Shown: positions 9,738 to 17,655 of the stretch, piece after piece
How the letters are laid out: each line of letters starts with the position of its first letter
Numbering within the stretch: position 1 is the first letter of the stretch
NCBI GenBank assembly: GCA_022572105.1
Contig: JACZWN010000012.1
Location: 1 to 28,404, forward strand
Length of the DNA stretch: 28,404 nucleotides
Direction of reading: 5' to 3'
Source: Pseudomonadota bacterium
GTDB lineage: Bacteria > Pseudomonadota > Alphaproteobacteria > Kiloniellales > J153
Translations under genes and position numbers: made by a program
Notes under the pieces: generated by a model
What the model was told of the DNA's origin: nothing
What the model saw: only the letters and a program-made list of their open reading frames with translations
The model's database searches: none

Positions 9738-10205
9738 GTGGCGGTATTTATCGGGACCTTCGAGAATAAGGTCGACCGCAAGGGTCGGGTTTCGGTCCCG
9801 GTCCAATTCCGCCAGATGCTGGCCGGGCAATCGTTCCAGGGCATCGTCGCGTTTCGCTCCTATCGCGCCGCCGCGATCGAGGCCTGCGGCATCGACTTCA
9901 TGGAGCGTCTGAACGACAGCGTGTCCTCCATGGATCTCTTCTCCGACGCCCACGACGATCTCGCGGCGATCATCTTCGCCGACTCCCAGCAGTTGCCCTT
10001 CGACGGCGACGGCCGGATCGTCCTGCCGCCCAGGCTGGCCGAGCACGCCGGCATCGCCGAGCGCGCCGCCTTCGTCGGCAAGGGGCCGATCTTCCAGATC
10101 TGGGAGCCGGACGCCCTCGAAGCGCACAAGGAGGACGCCCGAGCGCGCGCCCGGTCCCAGGGCCTGACCCTGCCCTTGCGTCCGAACCGGGAGGGTGGCC
10201 GATGA
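9738..10205 (+). CDS. mraZ: Transcriptional regulator MraZ
   Basis: MraZ is a ring-forming AbrB-like (SpoVT/AbrB double-psi-barrel) DNA-binding protein and the conserved first gene of the dcw cluster. In E. coli it represses its own operon. The 155-aa protein contains the two expected DXXXR motifs: DRKGR at 13-17 (KVDRKGRVSVP) and DGDGR at 89-93 (DGRIVLPPRL). The start is GTG at 9738, giving (M)AVFIGTFENKVDRKG, the normal N-terminus. The stop codon overlaps the ATG of rsmH (ATGA, 10202-10205). Five candidate binding boxes lie 83-127 bp upstream of its start. Confidence 0.96.
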   Translation: MAVFIGTFENKVDRKGRVSVPVQFRQMLAGQSFQGIVAFRSYRAAAIEACGIDFMERLNDSVSSMDLFSDAHDDLAAIIFADSQQLPFDGDGRIVLPPRLAEHAGIAERAAFVGKGPIFQIWEPDALEAHKEDARARARSQGLTLPLRPNREGGR

Positions 10206-11281
10206 CCGGCGCCCCCCCCGGCACCTCCCAGAGCACGGAGAGCGCCGCGCGGCCCAGCCCCGGCGGGCACACGCCGGTCATGCTGCGCGAGGTGCTGGCC
10301 GCGCTCAGCCCCCGCGACGGCGCCATCTACGTCGATGGCACCTTCGGCGCCGGCGGCTACGCCGAGGCGATCCTGGACGCCGCCGACTGCCGGGTCTGGG
10401 GCATCGACCGCGACCGGGCGGCGGTGACGCGGGGCCAGGCCATGGCGCGCCGCTACGGCGAGCGCCTGACCGTCATCCAAGGGCGCTTCGGCGTCATGGA
10501 CCGCCTGCTCGGCGAGCGCGAGGTCACGGCCGTGGATGGCATCGCGCTCGATATCGGCGTCTCCTCGATGCAGCTCGAGGACGCCGAGCGCGGCTTCTCG
10601 TTCCGCGCCGACGGGCCGCTCGACATGCGCATGACGCCGGAGGGCGAGGATGCCGGACCGAGCGCCGCGGAGGTGGTCAACGATTTGCCGGAAGCCGAGC
10701 TCGCCGAGGTGATCTCGCGCTACGGCGAGGAGCGCCGCGCGCGCCAAGTCGCCCGCGCGATCGTCGCGGCCCGGCGCGAGCGCCCGATCGAGCGCACCGC
10801 GCACCTGGCCGAGATCGTGCGCAAGGCGGTCCGGCGCGGCGCCAAGGGCGGCACCAAGGGCCGACATCGCGGGATCGACCCGGCGACCCGCACGTTCCAG
10901 GCGCTGCGCATCTACGTCAACGACGAGTTGGGCGAGCTCGACCGCGGCCTGCGCGCCGCCGAGCGCCTGCTCGCCCCCGGCGGGCGGCTCGCCGTCGTCT
11001 CCTTCCATTCGCTCGAGGACCGGGCGGTCAAGTCTTTCCTGCGTGAGCGCGCGAGCGCCGGCGCGCGCGGCTCGCGCCACCGGCCCGAGAGCCCGACGCC
11101 CGAGCGCCGCGACCCGACTTTCCGGCCCCTCACCAGGGGCGCTTGCCGGCCCGGCCGGACGGAATGCGAGGCCAATCCGAGGGCTCGCTCCGCCCGGATG
11201 AGGGCGGCCGAGCGCACCGCGGCGCCGGCCTGGGACACGCCGCGGACCGGCGGCGCCCCGGCGCAAGGGGGCGCGTCGTGA
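10202..11281 (+). CDS. rsmH: 16S rRNA (cytosine(1402)-N(4))-methyltransferase
   Basis: RsmH methylates N4 of C1402 in the ribosomal P site using S-adenosylmethionine. The 359-aa protein has HTPVMLREVL (from 23), the SAM-binding loop VDGTFGAGGY (44-53), the acidic WGIDRD strand end (D69), DIGVSSMQLEDAERGFSFR, the LDMRM motif, and VVSFHSLEDR (265-274). The first ~20 residues and the Arg/Ala-rich last ~60 residues are poorly conserved-looking extensions. It overlaps mraZ by ATGA and ftsL by GTGA (11278-11281), so translational coupling is likely on both sides. Confidence 0.96.
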   Translation: MTGAPPGTSQSTESAARPSPGGHTPVMLREVLAALSPRDGAIYVDGTFGAGGYAEAILDAADCRVWGIDRDRAAVTRGQAMARRYGERLTVIQGRFGVMDRLLGEREVTAVDGIALDIGVSSMQLEDAERGFSFRADGPLDMRMTPEGEDAGPSAAEVVNDLPEAELAEVISRYGEERRARQVARAIVAARRERPIERTAHLAEIVRKAVRRGAKGGTKGRHRGIDPATRTFQALRIYVNDELGELDRGLRAAERLLAPGGRLAVVSFHSLEDRAVKSFLRERASAGARGSRHRPESPTPERRDPTFRPLTRGACRPGRTECEANPRARSARMRAAERTAAPAWDTPRTGGAPAQGGAS

Positions 11282-11703
11282 CCCGGGTCGCCGGACTCCT
11301 GTTCTTCCTGACCGCCGCCGGCGCGGCGCTGTTCCTGTTCTACATCAAGCAGGAGGTGCGGGAGATGGAAGAGGAACTCGGCATCGTGCACCGGGACATC
11401 CTGCGCCACCAGGAGGCGATCCGGGTCCTCAAGACCGAGTGGAGCTATCTGAACCAACCCGCGCGCATCGCCGATCTGGCCGCGCGCCACCTCGACCTGC
11501 GGCCGCTCACGGCCCGGCAGTTCGTGCGCCTCGAGGATCTGCCGCCGCGCGGCGCGCGATCGGCGTCCTCCGAGGTACCGGCGGCGTCGGGCGCGGCGCC
11601 GACCCTGGCCCCAACCCTGGCCCCAACCCTGGCCAAAGCGCCCGCGCCACGCAAAGGTCCGCGGAAAGACACGGCCTTGACCGAGGCGGGGAACGCGCGA
11701 TGA
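11278..11703 (+). CDS. ftsL: Cell division protein FtsL
   Basis: FtsL is a bitopic inner-membrane protein that joins FtsB and FtsQ to activate FtsWI septal synthesis. The 141-aa product has a short N-terminus, one transmembrane helix (~5-22, AGLLFFLTAAGAALFLFYI), a periplasmic coiled coil (~24-55), and the family motif around EWSYLNQPARI (54-64). The C-terminal ~50 residues are low-complexity, with an APTL triplicate encoded by three 12-bp repeats (11599-11634). GTG 11278 is chosen because it overlaps the rsmH stop (GTGA) and starts just before the TM; the in-frame start at 11143 lies inside rsmH. The stop overlaps the ATG of the 32-codon ORF (ATGA, 11700-11703). Confidence 0.9.
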   Translation: MTRVAGLLFFLTAAGAALFLFYIKQEVREMEEELGIVHRDILRHQEAIRVLKTEWSYLNQPARIADLAARHLDLRPLTARQFVRLEDLPPRGARSASSEVPAASGAAPTLAPTLAPTLAKAPAPRKGPRKDTALTEAGNAR

Positions 11704-11798
11704 CCCGCCATCCGACCCGATCCTCCCTGAACTTGCGCTCCCGGGACCCGGACGCCCGTCCGGCCCGGGAGCGCATTTTTTCGGGGAGCGCGCGATGA
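11700..11798 (+). CDS. 32-codon ORF between ftsL and ftsI, duplicated FtsI N-terminus
   Basis: ATG 11700 overlaps the ftsL stop (ATGA) and has the Shine-Dalgarno-like GGGGAA (11688-11693). The 32-residue product starts MTRHPTRSSLNLRSRDPDAR, closely matching FtsI residues 1-25 (MTRRPEQFSLNL and NLRSRDPDARAAR). Its TGA (11796-11798) overlaps the ftsI ATG at 11795, so ribosomes could pass ftsL, this ORF and ftsI by coupled termination and reinitiation. The terminator-like hairpin and T6 tract lie inside it. It may be a decaying duplication, a coupling device or a leader peptide. A one-base shift on the T6 run would fuse it to FtsI, because that frame is open from 11777 to 11795. Translation is inferred. 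Confidence 0.5.
   Translation: MTRHPTRSSLNLRSRDPDARPARERIFSGSAR
11735..11781 (+). terminator. Intrinsic-terminator structure between ftsL and ftsI
   Basis: The outer stem is 11 perfect base pairs, GCGCTCCCGGG (11735-11745) with CCCGGGAGCGC (11764-11774). An AC bulge is followed by a 6-bp stem CCGGAC (11748-11753) with GTCCGG (11758-11763) and a GCCC loop. A single A then leads into TTTTTT (11776-11781). This is the best intrinsic-terminator match in the window, yet it lies inside the dcw operon. A ribosome translating the 32-codon ORF would cover the left arm and could prevent folding. Confidence 0.75.
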
Positions 11799-13573
11799 CC
11801 CGCCGTCCCGAGCAATTCTCCCTCAACTTGCGCCCCGGGAACTTGCGCTCCCGGGACCCGGACGCCCGGGCGGCGCGGGATTTCGCGGCACGGGATTTTA
11901 TGGACGGCGGCGGCGCGCCGGCCCTGGAGACCGGCCGTACCCGTTTGCTGGTGGCCGGCATGGTGTTCGCGCTGGCCTTCATCGTCATCGGCTGGCGGCT
12001 CGTCGACATCGCCGCCTTCTCGCCCGGCGGCGAGCCCCGGATCGCCGCGACGCCCCCGGCGCCGGCCTTCGAGAGCGGCCGCGCCGACATCGTCGACCGC
12101 AACGGCGTGGTGCTCGCCACCAGCCTGCCGACCGCCTCGCTTTACGCCAACCCGCGCCAGGTGCGCGATCCCGCCGGCGCCGCGGCGCGCCTGGTGCGCG
12201 CCCTTCCGGACCTGTCCCGGACCGAGATCCGCGCCAAGCTTTCGACCGACCGCGGCTTCATCTGGCTCAAGCGCAACCTGACGCCGCGCGAGCAGTACCG
12301 GGTCAACCGCCTCGGCATCCCGGGCCTCTATTTCGAGCGCGAAGAGCGCCGCTTCTATCCGCACGGACGCCTGACCGCGCACAGCATCGGGTTCACCGAC
12401 GTCGACAACAAGGGCCTGGCCGGCGTCGAGCGGTCCTTCGACGCGGTGCTGCGCGGGCGGGCCGAGCCGCTCACGCTCAGCCTCGACCTCAGGGTCCAGC
12501 ACGTGCTCGCCCGGGAGCTCGCCGCCGCCATGACGGAGTTCGCCGCCATCGGCGCGGCCGGGCTGGTGATGGACGCGGCAACGGGCGAGGTGCTGGCCAT
12601 GGTCTCCCTGCCCGACTTCGACCCGAATCGGCCCGGGACGGCGGCGCCGGAGGCCCGCTTCAACCGGGCCAGCCTCGGCCTCTACGAGATGGGTTCGGTG
12701 TTCAAGATCTTCACCGTCGCCATGGCCCTCGACGAGGGCGTGGTGACCCTCGACGACGGCTACGACGCCAGCAAGCCGATCCGCATCGCCCGCTTCACGA
12801 TCAACGACTTCCATGCGAAGAACCGCTGGCTCTCCGTGCCCGAGATCTTCATGTACTCGAGCAACATCGGCGCCGCGCGCATGGCCATGGACACCGGCAC
12901 CGCCGTGCAGCAGGCGTTCCTCGGCCGGCTCGGACTGACCCGGCCGGCGGACATCGAGCTGGCCGAGGTCGGCCGGCCCATGGTCCCCTCGCCGTGGCGC
13001 GAGATCAACACCGTGACCATCGCCTACGGCCACGGCCTGGCGGTCAGCCCGGTGCAAATGGCGAGCGCGGTCGTGGCCGTGGTCAACGGCGGCGAGTTCC
13101 GCCCAGCGACGCTGATCAAGCACGCCGAGGGCGAGCGCCCGGCGGGTACGCGGATCATGAGCCGGGACACCTCGCTCAAGATGCGCCGGCTGCTGCGCCT
13201 GGTGGTGCGCCGCGGCACCGGCCGCCAGGCCGACGCCGAGGGCTACAGGGTCGGCGGCAAGACCGGAACCGCGGACAAGCTGATCGGCGGCCGTTACGCG
13301 CGCGACGCGCGCATCGCCTCCTTCGCGGCCGCCTTCCCGATAAACGACCCGCGTTACGTCATCTTCGTGATGGTCGACGAACCCAAGGGCATCGCGCGCA
13401 CCCATGGCTACGCGACCGGCGGCTGGGTCGCCGCCCCGATCGTGCGGCGCGTGGTGGAACGGATCGGCCCGATTCTGGGCGTCGAGCCCGTCCGCGACGG
13501 CGCGCACGAAGACGGCGGCGAAGAACTCCTGGTGCGGGCAAAAGCGAGAGCTTCGAAGGTTGCGACTAACTGA
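11795..13573 (+). CDS. ftsI: Septal peptidoglycan transpeptidase FtsI (PBP3)
   Basis: FtsI is a class B penicillin-binding protein that cross-links septal peptidoglycan with FtsW. The 592-aa protein has an N-terminal cytoplasmic tail with repeats (NLRPG/NLRSR, AARDF/AARDF), a transmembrane anchor (~50-72), a PBP dimerisation domain (from ~95, RADIVDRNGVVLA), and a transpeptidase domain. Catalytic motifs are SVFK (301-304), SSN (355-357) and KTG (489-491). The ATG at 11795 has GGGGAG (11783-11788) with 6-nt spacing and overlaps the stop of the 32-codon ORF. The tail sequence is low-complexity and partly duplicated upstream. The 3' end overlaps the murE start by 14 nt. Confidence 0.96.
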   Translation: MTRRPEQFSLNLRPGNLRSRDPDARAARDFAARDFMDGGGAPALETGRTRLLVAGMVFALAFIVIGWRLVDIAAFSPGGEPRIAATPPAPAFESGRADIVDRNGVVLATSLPTASLYANPRQVRDPAGAAARLVRALPDLSRTEIRAKLSTDRGFIWLKRNLTPREQYRVNRLGIPGLYFEREERRFYPHGRLTAHSIGFTDVDNKGLAGVERSFDAVLRGRAEPLTLSLDLRVQHVLARELAAAMTEFAAIGAAGLVMDAATGEVLAMVSLPDFDPNRPGTAAPEARFNRASLGLYEMGSVFKIFTVAMALDEGVVTLDDGYDASKPIRIARFTINDFHAKNRWLSVPEIFMYSSNIGAARMAMDTGTAVQQAFLGRLGLTRPADIELAEVGRPMVPSPWREINTVTIAYGHGLAVSPVQMASAVVAVVNGGEFRPATLIKHAEGERPAGTRIMSRDTSLKMRRLLRLVVRRGTGRQADAEGYRVGGKTGTADKLIGGRYARDARIASFAAAFPINDPRYVIFVMVDEPKGIARTHGYATGGWVAAPIVRRVVERIGPILGVEPVRDGAHEDGGEELLVRAKARASKVATN

Positions 13574-15092
13574 TCTGATCAAGGACACGGCGACTGAAAT
13601 GACACCTGCGGCAGCCCTGGCAGACATCGAGATTCGCGGTCTCTCGGCGGACAGCCGCAAGGTCGGTCCGGGATTCCTGTTCGCCGCCCTGCCGGGCAGC
13701 CGGGAGGATGGCCGCAGCTATATCGATCACGCCGTCGACAACGGCGCGGTCGCCGTGCTGGCGCCGACCGGAACCACGCTCAAGGACCACGAGCCGCCGG
13801 TCCGCCTGGTGACCGACGACAACCCGCGCCGGCGTTTGGCGCTCATGGCGGCGCGCTTCTACGGGCGCCAGCCCGAGGTGGTCGCCGCGGTCACCGGCAC
13901 CAACGGCAAGACCTCGGTGGTCAGCTTCACCCGGCAGATCTGGCGTCATCAGGGGCGCGAAGCGGCGAGCCTCGGGACGCTCGGCCTGTGCCCGGCCCGG
14001 CCCGGCGCGCCCCAGTCGCTGACCACGCCCGATCCCATCGAGTTGCACCGCTGTCTGGCGAGCCTCGCCGAGGACGGCGTGGAACACCTGGTCATAGAGG
14101 CCTCGAGTCACGGCCTCGACCAGTACCGGCTCGACGGCATCAAGATCACGGCCGCGGCCTTCACCAACCTGTCGCGCGACCATCTGGATTATCACGGCGA
14201 CATGGCGTCCTACCTGGCCGCCAAGATGCGCCTGTTCGAGGAGCTTCTGGCCCCGGGCGGCACGGCGGTGCTCAACGCCGACTCGTCGGTCTTCGAGGAG
14301 CTGCGCGGCCTTTGCTCGCGGCGCCGGATCGAGATCCTGTCCTACGGGATCGCCGATAGCGATTTGCGCCTCATGACCCAGGAGCCCACGCCTAACGGGC
14401 AGACCTTGATGCTCGACCTCTTGGGCCGGGCGCACCGGGTCGAGCTGCCGCTGGTCGGCACCTTCCAGGCACCCAACGCACTGGCCGCGCTCGGCCTGGC
14501 GATCGCGACCGGGCTTACCCCGGAGGCCGCGATCGAGGCGCTGCCCCGGCTCAAAGGCGTGCCCGGGCGCATGGAGCGGGTCGCGCGCACGCCGGCGGGC
14601 GGCCAGGTCTTCGTCGACTACGCCCACACGCCGGGCGCGCTCGAGACGGTCCTGCGGGCGATCGCGCCGCACACCGAGGCGCGGCTGTGGGTCGTGTTCG
14701 GCTGCGGCGGCGACCGCGACCGCGGCAAGCGGCCGATCATGGGCGAGATCGCCTGCCGCCTGGCGAATCGCGTCATCGTTACCGACGACAACCCGCGCGG
14801 CGAGGACCCGGCGGCGATCCGCCGGGAGATCCTCGCCGCCGCGCCGCAAGCCGAGGAGTTTTCCGATCGGGGGGAGGCCATCGCCAGCGCGATGGCCGCT
14901 CTAGGCCCGGGCGACGTCCTGGTCATAGCGGGGAAGGGCCACGAATCCGGACAGATTGTCGGGGACCGGGTTCTGCCCTTTAACGACCGAGACGTCGCCC
15001 GGGCCACCGTTACGCGCCTCGCGGGCGAGGCCGGGGCCGGTGGCGAAGCGGCCGGTGGCCGGGGGAACCGCGACCGGGGGGGCGGCCGGTGA
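13560..15092 (+). CDS. murE: UDP-MurNAc-L-Ala-D-Glu:meso-DAP ligase
   Basis: MurE adds the third stem residue to UDP-MurNAc-dipeptide using ATP (cytoplasm). The P-loop is GTNGKT (113-118). DNPR (410-413, in TDDNPRGEDP) is the motif of meso-diaminopimelate-adding enzymes, so the peptidoglycan is predicted to be DAP-type. VIEASSHGLDQYR and NLSRDHLDYHG are further family blocks. TTG 13560 is preferred because it gives MRLTDLI, the usual MurE opening. ATG 13599 would drop those residues and begin MTPAAAL. With TTG the 510-aa length is normal, plus a Gly-rich tail. The start overlaps ftsI by 14 nt and the stop overlaps the murF GTG. Confidence 0.95.
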   Translation: MRLTDLIKDTATEMTPAAALADIEIRGLSADSRKVGPGFLFAALPGSREDGRSYIDHAVDNGAVAVLAPTGTTLKDHEPPVRLVTDDNPRRRLALMAARFYGRQPEVVAAVTGTNGKTSVVSFTRQIWRHQGREAASLGTLGLCPARPGAPQSLTTPDPIELHRCLASLAEDGVEHLVIEASSHGLDQYRLDGIKITAAAFTNLSRDHLDYHGDMASYLAAKMRLFEELLAPGGTAVLNADSSVFEELRGLCSRRRIEILSYGIADSDLRLMTQEPTPNGQTLMLDLLGRAHRVELPLVGTFQAPNALAALGLAIATGLTPEAAIEALPRLKGVPGRMERVARTPAGGQVFVDYAHTPGALETVLRAIAPHTEARLWVVFGCGGDRDRGKRPIMGEIACRLANRVIVTDDNPRGEDPAAIRREILAAAPQAEEFSDRGEAIASAMAALGPGDVLVIAGKGHESGQIVGDRVLPFNDRDVARATVTRLAGEAGAGGEAAGGRGNRDRGGGR

Positions 15093-16531
15093 GCGGCGTA
15101 CCTCTCTGGACCGCCGCCCGGGCGGCCGAGGCGGCCGGCGGCCACAGCACCGCGCAATGGACGGCAAGCGGCGTCTCGATCGACAGCCGCAGCGTCGCAC
15201 CCGGCGATCTCTTCGTCGCCCTCCAAGGGCCCAACTTCGACGGCCACGACTTCATCGCCAAGGCCTTCGAAATGGGCGCCGCGGCGGCGCTCTCGCACCG
15301 CCGGCCCGAGGTCCCCGGACCCGCCGGCCTTGGCGGGCCGGGACCGCTGTTGCTGGTCGAGGACACCATGGTCGCGCTGCGGCGCCTCGGCCAGGCCGCG
15401 CGCGCGCGCAGCCGCGCGCGCTTCATCGGGGTCACCGGCAGCGTCGGCAAGACCGGCACCAAGGAGGCCCTGGCGCGCTGCTTGCGCGCCCAGGCCCCAA
15501 CCGCGGCCAGCGCCGGCGGCCTGAACAACCATTGGGGCCTTCCCTTGAGCCTGTCGCGCCTGACCCACGACGCCGCCTACGGGGTCTTCGAGCTGGGCAT
15601 GAATCATCCCGGCGAGATCCGCGACCTGACTGCCCTGCTGCGCCCCGAGGTCGCGCTGATCACCAACGTGGAGGCCGTGCACCTCGGCCATTTCGACTCG
15701 CTCGAGGAGATCGCGGACGCCAAGGCGGAGATCTTCGAGGGCATGGGACCGGAGGGCACGGCCGTGCTCAACCGGGACAACCCGCACTTCGAGCGCCTCG
15801 CCGCCAAGGCGCGGGCCGCCGGGCTCGATCGAATCGTCGGCTTCGGCCGCGACGCCGGTGCCGAGGCGCGGCTGCTCGATTGCGCGCTGGAGGCCACGGG
15901 CAGCCGGGTCGACGCCGAGATTCTGGGCGAACGCCTGCACTACACGGTCGCGCTGCCCGGCTCGCACTGGGTCATGAACTCGCTCGCGGTGCTGGCCACG
16001 GCCGCCGCGGTCGGCGCCGACGTCGTGCGGGCGGCCGTCGAACTGGCGCACCTCGAACCGCTCAAAGGGCGCGGCATGCGCCACGATATCGACCTGCCCG
16101 ACGGCGCTTTCGAGCTCATCGACGACAGCTACAATGCCAGCCCGACCTCCATGCGCGCCGCTTTCGAGGTGCTCGGCCAGGCCGCCGTCGGGCCGGAAGG
16201 GCGGCGCATCGCGGTCCTCGGCGACATGCTCGAATTGGGCCAGCGCGCGGCCGAGGTGCACGCCGAGCTGGCCCGGCCGCTTCAGGCCGCCGGCGTCGAT
16301 CTGGTCTTCGCCTGCGGGCCCGAAATGGCCGCGCTCGCCAGCGCCCTGCCCGCGCGGATGCGCGGCGCCCACGCCGCCGACTCGACCGCGCTGCTGGCGC
16401 CGATCACCGAGGCCGTGGCCGCCGGCGACGTGGTTCTGGTCAAAGGCTCGCTCGGCAGCCGCATGGGCCTGGTGGTCGAGGCGCTGATGGACATGGCGTG
16501 CATCCTGCCGCGCGCCGCCAACGGCGAGTAG
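15089..16531 (+). CDS. murF: UDP-MurNAc-tripeptide--D-Ala-D-Ala ligase
   Basis: MurF adds D-Ala-D-Ala to UDP-MurNAc-tripeptide, completing the pentapeptide precursor. The 480-aa Mur ligase has the N-terminal SIDSRSVAPGDLFVAL block, the P-loop region GVTGSVGKTGTKE (114-126), GGLNNHWGLPLSL, ELGMNHPGEI and DDSYNASPTSM, all typical of MurF. The start is GTG 15089 overlapping the murE TGA (GTGA). The stop at 16529-16531 is followed by an 18-bp gap to mraY. The substrate for this step would come from Ddl encoded further down the operon. Confidence 0.96.
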   Translation: MSGVPLWTAARAAEAAGGHSTAQWTASGVSIDSRSVAPGDLFVALQGPNFDGHDFIAKAFEMGAAAALSHRRPEVPGPAGLGGPGPLLLVEDTMVALRRLGQAARARSRARFIGVTGSVGKTGTKEALARCLRAQAPTAASAGGLNNHWGLPLSLSRLTHDAAYGVFELGMNHPGEIRDLTALLRPEVALITNVEAVHLGHFDSLEEIADAKAEIFEGMGPEGTAVLNRDNPHFERLAAKARAAGLDRIVGFGRDAGAEARLLDCALEATGSRVDAEILGERLHYTVALPGSHWVMNSLAVLATAAAVGADVVRAAVELAHLEPLKGRGMRHDIDLPDGAFELIDDSYNASPTSMRAAFEVLGQAAVGPEGRRIAVLGDMLELGQRAAEVHAELARPLQAAGVDLVFACGPEMAALASALPARMRGAHAADSTALLAPITEAVAAGDVVLVKGSLGSRMGLVVEALMDMACILPRAANGE

Positions 16532-16549
16532 AGCGGGAGGGCGGCGGCC

Positions 16550-17638
16550 ATGCTGTACAACCTTCTCGTCTCCTTCGCCGACGACGTGAGCATCTTCAAC
16601 GTTTTCCGCTACCTCACCTTCCGCAGCGGCGCCGCGGTCATGACCGCGCTCATCATCTCCTTCGTGCTCGGCCCGCGCATTATCGCCTGGCTCAAGGCCA
16701 AGCAGGGCGAAGGCCAGCCGATCCGCGAGGACGGGCCGGCCAGCCATCTGCTCACCAAGCAGGGCACGCCGACCATGGGCGGCGTCCTGATCCTGCTCAG
16801 CATCGTCAGTTCGACCCTGCTCTGGGCCGATCTGGCCAACGGCTTCGTCTGGGCGGTGCTGGCGGTGACCTGCGGCTTCGGCCTGGTCGGTTTCGCCGAC
16901 GATTACCTGAAGCTGACGCGACGCAGCGTCAAGGGCCTGCCCGGCCGGATCAAGCTGACCGCGCAGATCGTCATCGGGACCGGGGTCACCCTGTGGATCT
17001 GGTACCTCACCCCGGAGGGCTTGGCGACCCATCTGGCGGTTCCCTTCCTGAAGGACCTTCTCATCGACCTGGGCTGGTTCTTCGTGCCCTTCGCCGTCCT
17101 GGTCATGGTCGGCTCGTCGAACGCGGTCAACCTGACCGACGGGCTGGACGGTCTGGCGATCGTGCCCGTGATGATCGCGGCCGGCTGCTTCGCGCTCATC
17201 GCCTATCTGGTCGGCAACACGGTGTTCGCCAACTATCTGCAGCTCCACTACGTGGCCGGCAGTGGCGAGCTCGCGGTTTTCTGCGGCGCGCTGGTCGGCG
17301 CCAGCCTGGGCTTCCTGTGGTTCAACGCGCCGCCGGCCATGGTGTTCATGGGCGACACCGGCTCGCTCAGCTGCGGCGGCGCGCTCGGCGGCATCGCGGT
17401 GGTCACCAAGCACGAGCTGGTGCTCGCCATCGTCGGCGGCCTGTTCGTGCTCGAGACGGTTTCGGTCATCGTCCAGGTGGTGTCCTTCAAGTTGACCGGC
17501 CGGCGGGTCTTCCGCATGGCGCCGCTGCACCATCACTTCGAGCAGAAGGGCTGGGCCGAGCCGACCATCGTGATCCGGTTCTGGATCATCGCGTCGATCC
17601 TGGCGCTCGCGGGTCTCGCGACCCTCAAGCTGCGGTGA
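16550..17638 (+). CDS. mraY: Phospho-N-acetylmuramoyl-pentapeptide transferase
   Basis: MraY moves phospho-MurNAc-pentapeptide from UDP onto undecaprenyl phosphate to make lipid I. The 362-aa polytopic membrane protein (about 10 TM helices) carries GFADDYLK with D117 and D118, NAVNLTDGLDGLA, FMGDTGSL, and the APLHHHFE loop with H327-H329. GPASHLLTKQGTPTMGG near the N-terminus is also canonical. A small oddity is GSLSCGGALG where GSLALGGALG is usual. GGGAGGG (16535-16541) lies 8 nt before ATG 16550. It is one of the few dcw junctions here without overlap. Confidence 0.97.
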   Translation: MLYNLLVSFADDVSIFNVFRYLTFRSGAAVMTALIISFVLGPRIIAWLKAKQGEGQPIREDGPASHLLTKQGTPTMGGVLILLSIVSSTLLWADLANGFVWAVLAVTCGFGLVGFADDYLKLTRRSVKGLPGRIKLTAQIVIGTGVTLWIWYLTPEGLATHLAVPFLKDLLIDLGWFFVPFAVLVMVGSSNAVNLTDGLDGLAIVPVMIAAGCFALIAYLVGNTVFANYLQLHYVAGSGELAVFCGALVGASLGFLWFNAPPAMVFMGDTGSLSCGGALGGIAVVTKHELVLAIVGGLFVLETVSVIVQVVSFKLTGRRVFRMAPLHHHFEQKGWAEPTIVIRFWIIASILALAGLATLKLR

Positions 17639-17655
17639 GGGGAGGAAGCGCGGGC

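Larger units (their letters stand above)
11688..11868 (+). repeat. Imperfect direct duplication of the ftsI 5' end
   Basis: Copy A (11688-11774) and copy B (11783-11868) both begin GGGGA(A/G)CGCGCGATGACCC, a ribosome binding site plus start codon, offset by 95 bp. Both contain ACTTGCGCTCCCGGGACCCG and GACGCCCG. Copy B carries an additional 15-bp internal repeat (AACTTGCGCCCCGGG at 11825-11839 against the next unit from 11840). Because 95 is not a multiple of 3, copy A is out of frame with ftsI. Confidence 0.8.

Noticed and set aside
11507..13660. 717-codon frame on the - strand
   Set aside because: It is antisense to ftsI, and its translation shows no domain and a biased composition.
14618..17536. 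Very long open frame on the - strand (972 codons)
   Set aside because: It is antisense to murE, murF and mraY, with low-complexity His/Arg/Gly/Asp-rich translation typical of GC-rich shadow frames.
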